From CF-13 sp035279665 (lineage in GTDB: Bacteria; Chloroflexota; Dormibacteria; CF-121), in NCBI GenBank assembly GCA_035279665.1, contig DATEHI010000136.1, forward strand, positions 1 to 14,245: a DNA stretch of 14,245 bases, in the 5' to 3' direction. The notes under the pieces are model-generated. The model did not search any database and had not been told where the DNA came from. It saw only the letters and a list, made by a program, of their open reading frames with translations. Positions 12,527 through 14,245 of the stretch are shown in pieces. Within the stretch, counting starts at the first letter, position 1. Every line of letters starts with the position of its first letter. The position numbers were made by a program, and so were the translations under genes.

Positions 12527-12883
12527 GTGCGGCACCAGAAGGCGGGACGCAAGTTCAGCCGGAGCACGGCGCATCGCAAGGCGATGAGCCGCAACCTGGT
12601 TACGTCCCTGCTCGACCACGGCCGGATCGAAACGACCGAGGCCAAGGGTAAGGAGTTGCGCCGCTGGGTCGAGACGGTGATCACAACCGCCAAGAACGAC
12701 AACGTCGCCGCCCGCCGGGCGGTGGACGCGATCGTGGAGGACCGTGAGGTCACCGAGCGGCTATTCAGCAAGCTGATGCCGCGCATGAAGGAGCGCCCGG
12801 GAGGCTATACCCGTGTGCTGAAGATTGGCCCACGCCAGGGCGACGGCGCGCCGATGGTCCTGGTGGAGCTTGTCGACCGATGA
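12527..12883 (+). CDS. rplQ: 50S ribosomal protein L17
   Basis: L17 lies near the tunnel exit of the 50S. It starts MRHQKAGRKFSRSTAHRKAM, followed by LVTSLLDHGRIETTEAKGKELRRWVE and, at the end, GGYTRVLKIGPRQGDGAPMVLVELV. At 118 residues it is of ordinary length, without the tail seen on other proteins here. The start is GTG, fixed by the family N terminus, with AAGAGG ten bases upstream overlapping the rpoA stop. Its TGA overlaps truA as ATGA. Confidence 0.98.
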   Translation: MRHQKAGRKFSRSTAHRKAMSRNLVTSLLDHGRIETTEAKGKELRRWVETVITTAKNDNVAARRAVDAIVEDREVTERLFSKLMPRMKERPGGYTRVLKIGPRQGDGAPMVLVELVDR

Positions 12884-13605
12884 ACGTGAAACTCACCGTC
12901 GAGTACGAAGGCACCCGCTACCACGGGTGGCAGGCGCAGGCGGGCGCCCCGACCGTCGAAGCGGCGTTGCGCGAGGCGATCCAGTCCCTCACCGGCCAGT
13001 CACCGGTGCTGACGGCCGCCGGCCGGACGGATGCCGGCGTGCATGCGCTCGGTCAGGTGGTCAACTTCCGCCTCGAGCGCGCGTTTCCGGTGGAACAATT
13101 GCCTGGCGCGCTGAATGCCCGCCTGGCCCCGGATATCGCGGTCCGCCGTGCGGAAGCGGTCGATGACAGCTTCCACGCCCGCTACTCGGCGCGGGCTCGG
13201 CTCTACGCCTACCGCATCCGCCAGGCGCTCCCGCGGGGCGCCTACCAGCGCCAGTATGCCTGGGGCCTGCATGACACGCTGGACCTCGCCGCCATGCAGG
13301 CGGCCGGGGACCGCCTCGCCGGGAGGCACGACTTTCGCGCATTCGGCCGGAGCCCGCGACCCGGCGGCCACACCGTGCGCCATGTCCACGAGGTCAGCGT
13401 GCGCGGCGCCGGCGACTGGGTCACGATCGCGGTCGCGGCGGACGCCTTTCTCTACGGCATGGTGCGCCGCATCGCCGGTGCGCTGGTCGACGTCGGTCGC
13501 CGGCGCCAGCCGCTGGAATGGATCGATGCCCTGCTGGGCGGGTCGACGACTGGATTACGCCTCGCGCCGGCCCAGGGGCTGGTACAGGTTGCGGTGGAGT
13601 ACTAG
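12880..13605 (+). CDS. truA: tRNA pseudouridine synthase A
   Basis: TruA converts uridine to pseudouridine at positions 38-40 in the anticodon stem-loop of tRNAs. The N terminus (LTVEYEGTRYHGWQAQ) and the catalytic motif GRTDAGVHALGQVVNF with Asp51 are clear. Further on come YAYRI, the HDFRAFGRS segment and FLYGMVRRIAGALVDVG. The length of 241 is typical. It is coupled to rplQ by a four-base overlap. truA followed by rplM-rpsI is a known arrangement in Actinobacteria and Firmicutes, in the latter after ECF transporter genes that are absent here. Confidence 0.97.
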   Translation: MNVKLTVEYEGTRYHGWQAQAGAPTVEAALREAIQSLTGQSPVLTAAGRTDAGVHALGQVVNFRLERAFPVEQLPGALNARLAPDIAVRRAEAVDDSFHARYSARARLYAYRIRQALPRGAYQRQYAWGLHDTLDLAAMQAAGDRLAGRHDFRAFGRSPRPGGHTVRHVHEVSVRGAGDWVTIAVAADAFLYGMVRRIAGALVDVGRRRQPLEWIDALLGGSTTGLRLAPAQGLVQVAVEY

Positions 13606-13609
13606 AGAA

Positions 13610-14083
13610 ATGCCGCAACCAGGAAAGACCTACAGCGCCAAACCGTCGGAGATCACGGCCGGCTGGTACATCGTGGACGCCAACGGGCAGACGCTGGGCC
13701 GGCTTGCTGCCAACGTGGCGAAGGTGTTGCGCGGCAAGCACAAGCCGATGTACACCCCACACCTGAACACGGGCGACCACGTCATCGTCGTCAACGTCAA
13801 GGGAATCAGGGTGACCGGCAAGAAGCCGACCGACAAGATCTACACCTCGTACACCGGCTATCCCGGCGGCCTTCGCAAGCGCGCCTACGGCGACATGGTC
13901 GTCAAGCATCCGACCTATCCTTTCCGGCACGCGGTGTCCGGGATGCTGCAGCATGGGACGCTGGGCAAGGAACAGCTTCGCCGCTTGAAGGTTTACGTCG
14001 GGGACGCGCATCCGCACAAGGCGCAGCAGCCGGTGCCAATCCGCTTTGGAAGTAAAGGAGATATAGAAGTCATTGGCCGATAA
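13610..14083 (+). CDS. rplM: 50S ribosomal protein L13
   Basis: L13 is an early 50S assembly protein. KTYSAKPSEITAGWYIVDANGQTLGRLA begins at residue 6, then VLRGKHKPMYTPHLNTGDHVIVVN, KIYTSYTGYPGGL and HAVSGML. The length is 157, against about 142-150, owing to four extra N-terminal residues and a C-terminal stretch after HPHKAQQP. The frame stays open upstream through truA, but the ATG four bases after the truA stop gives the family N terminus. The last codons contain the rpsI ribosome-binding site and overlap the rpsI start. Confidence 0.98.
   Translation: MPQPGKTYSAKPSEITAGWYIVDANGQTLGRLAANVAKVLRGKHKPMYTPHLNTGDHVIVVNVKGIRVTGKKPTDKIYTSYTGYPGGLRKRAYGDMVVKHPTYPFRHAVSGMLQHGTLGKEQLRRLKVYVGDAHPHKAQQPVPIRFGSKGDIEVIGR
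14054..14060 (+). promoter_or_regulatory. Shine-Dalgarno site for rpsI inside rplM
   Basis: AAAGGAG is encoded within the L13 C terminus (Ser-Lys-Gly-Asp) and lies 12 bases before the TTG proposed as rpsI start. It supports that start, since no ATG or GTG gives a sensible S9 N terminus. Confidence 0.65.
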
Positions 14084-14245
14084 CGCCACCTACTACTACG
14101 GCACCGGACGGCGCAAGAATGCCGTCGCGCGTGTTCGCCTCTATCCCGGTGAGGGCACGATCATGGTGAACAACAAGCCGCCGCTCCAGTACTTCGGCCG
14201 GCGGATGCTGGAGATGGTCGTGGTCGAGCCCCTCAAGCTCACCGA
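14073..14245 (+). CDS. rpsI: 30S ribosomal protein S9, 5' part (runs off the right edge)
   Basis: S9 is in the 30S head; its C-terminal tail touches P-site tRNA (not visible here). The translated piece begins MADNATYYYGTGRRKNAVAR and continues VRLYPGEGTIMVNNKPPLQYFGRR, the family signature. It is too short at the edge to be picked up as a complete frame. The start codon is inferred as TTG: it is the only start codon in frame before TGRRKNAVAR that follows a good AAAGGAG, and it overlaps the rplM end by 11 bases. rplM-rpsI is a conserved pair. Confidence 0.93.
   Translation, partial: MADNATYYYGTGRRKNAVARVRLYPGEGTIMVNNKPPLQYFGRRMLEMVVVEPLKLT

Noticed and set aside
13115..14083. Plus-strand frame of 322 codons suggesting an L13 fused to another domain
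   Set aside because: The first 165 codons are an out-of-frame reading of truA. The L13 family N terminus begins at the ATG at 13610, so there is no real fusion.
1..14245. Mobile elements, CRISPR arrays, tRNA/rRNA genes or defence islands
   Set aside because: The window is nearly all dense ribosomal and housekeeping coding sequence on one strand. No terminal inverted repeats, transposase motifs, spaced direct repeats or tRNA-like sequences were seen.

Overview
The window is one uninterrupted, co-directional (+ strand) ribosomal-protein cluster from a high-GC bacterium. It runs from the tail of the S10 operon through the spc and alpha operons into the truA-rplM-rpsI block. Order: (rplV 3' end)-rpsC-rplP-rpmC-rpsQ-rplN-rplX-rplE-rpsN-rpsH-rplF-rplR-rpsE-rpmD-rplO-secY-adk-map-infA-rpmJ-rpsM-rpsK-rpsD-rpoA-rplQ-truA-rplM-(rpsI 5' end). 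I see no RNA genes, mobile elements or CRISPR, and no stretch above 300 bases without a gene.

Organism: the zinc-binding forms of S14, L24, S4 and L36, a Zn-type Adk lid, rpsD inside the alpha operon and truA-rplM-rpsI behind rplQ point to a Terrabacteria-type lineage. The Ala/Pro/Lys-rich tails on many ribosomal proteins make me lean towards an uncultured Chloroflexota or Dormibacterota relative rather than a typical actinobacterium. That placement is an inference and would need a tree.

Layout: 1-6940 encodes the end of the S10 operon and most of spc (L22 tail to L15), with stops and starts overlapping by 1-4 bases or separated by at most about 20. 6943-9705 holds secY, adk and map: the membrane channel, nucleotide balance and N-terminal Met removal. 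The only real gap is map-infA (9706-9790). It holds a hairpin over the map stop, an extended -10-like promoter and a second hairpin. 9791-12883 is the alpha operon (IF-1, L36, S13, S11, S4, RNAP alpha, L17), followed by TruA, L13 and S9.

All genes serve ribosome assembly, translation start, transcription, protein export or co-translational processing. The gene content is ordinary housekeeping and I do not see a novel system. What merits a second look is the set of low-complexity extensions (L22, S3, L16, L29, L5, S5, L15), including a collagen-like Gly-X-Y tract in L15, and the compact regulatory architecture at the secY-adk and map-infA junctions.
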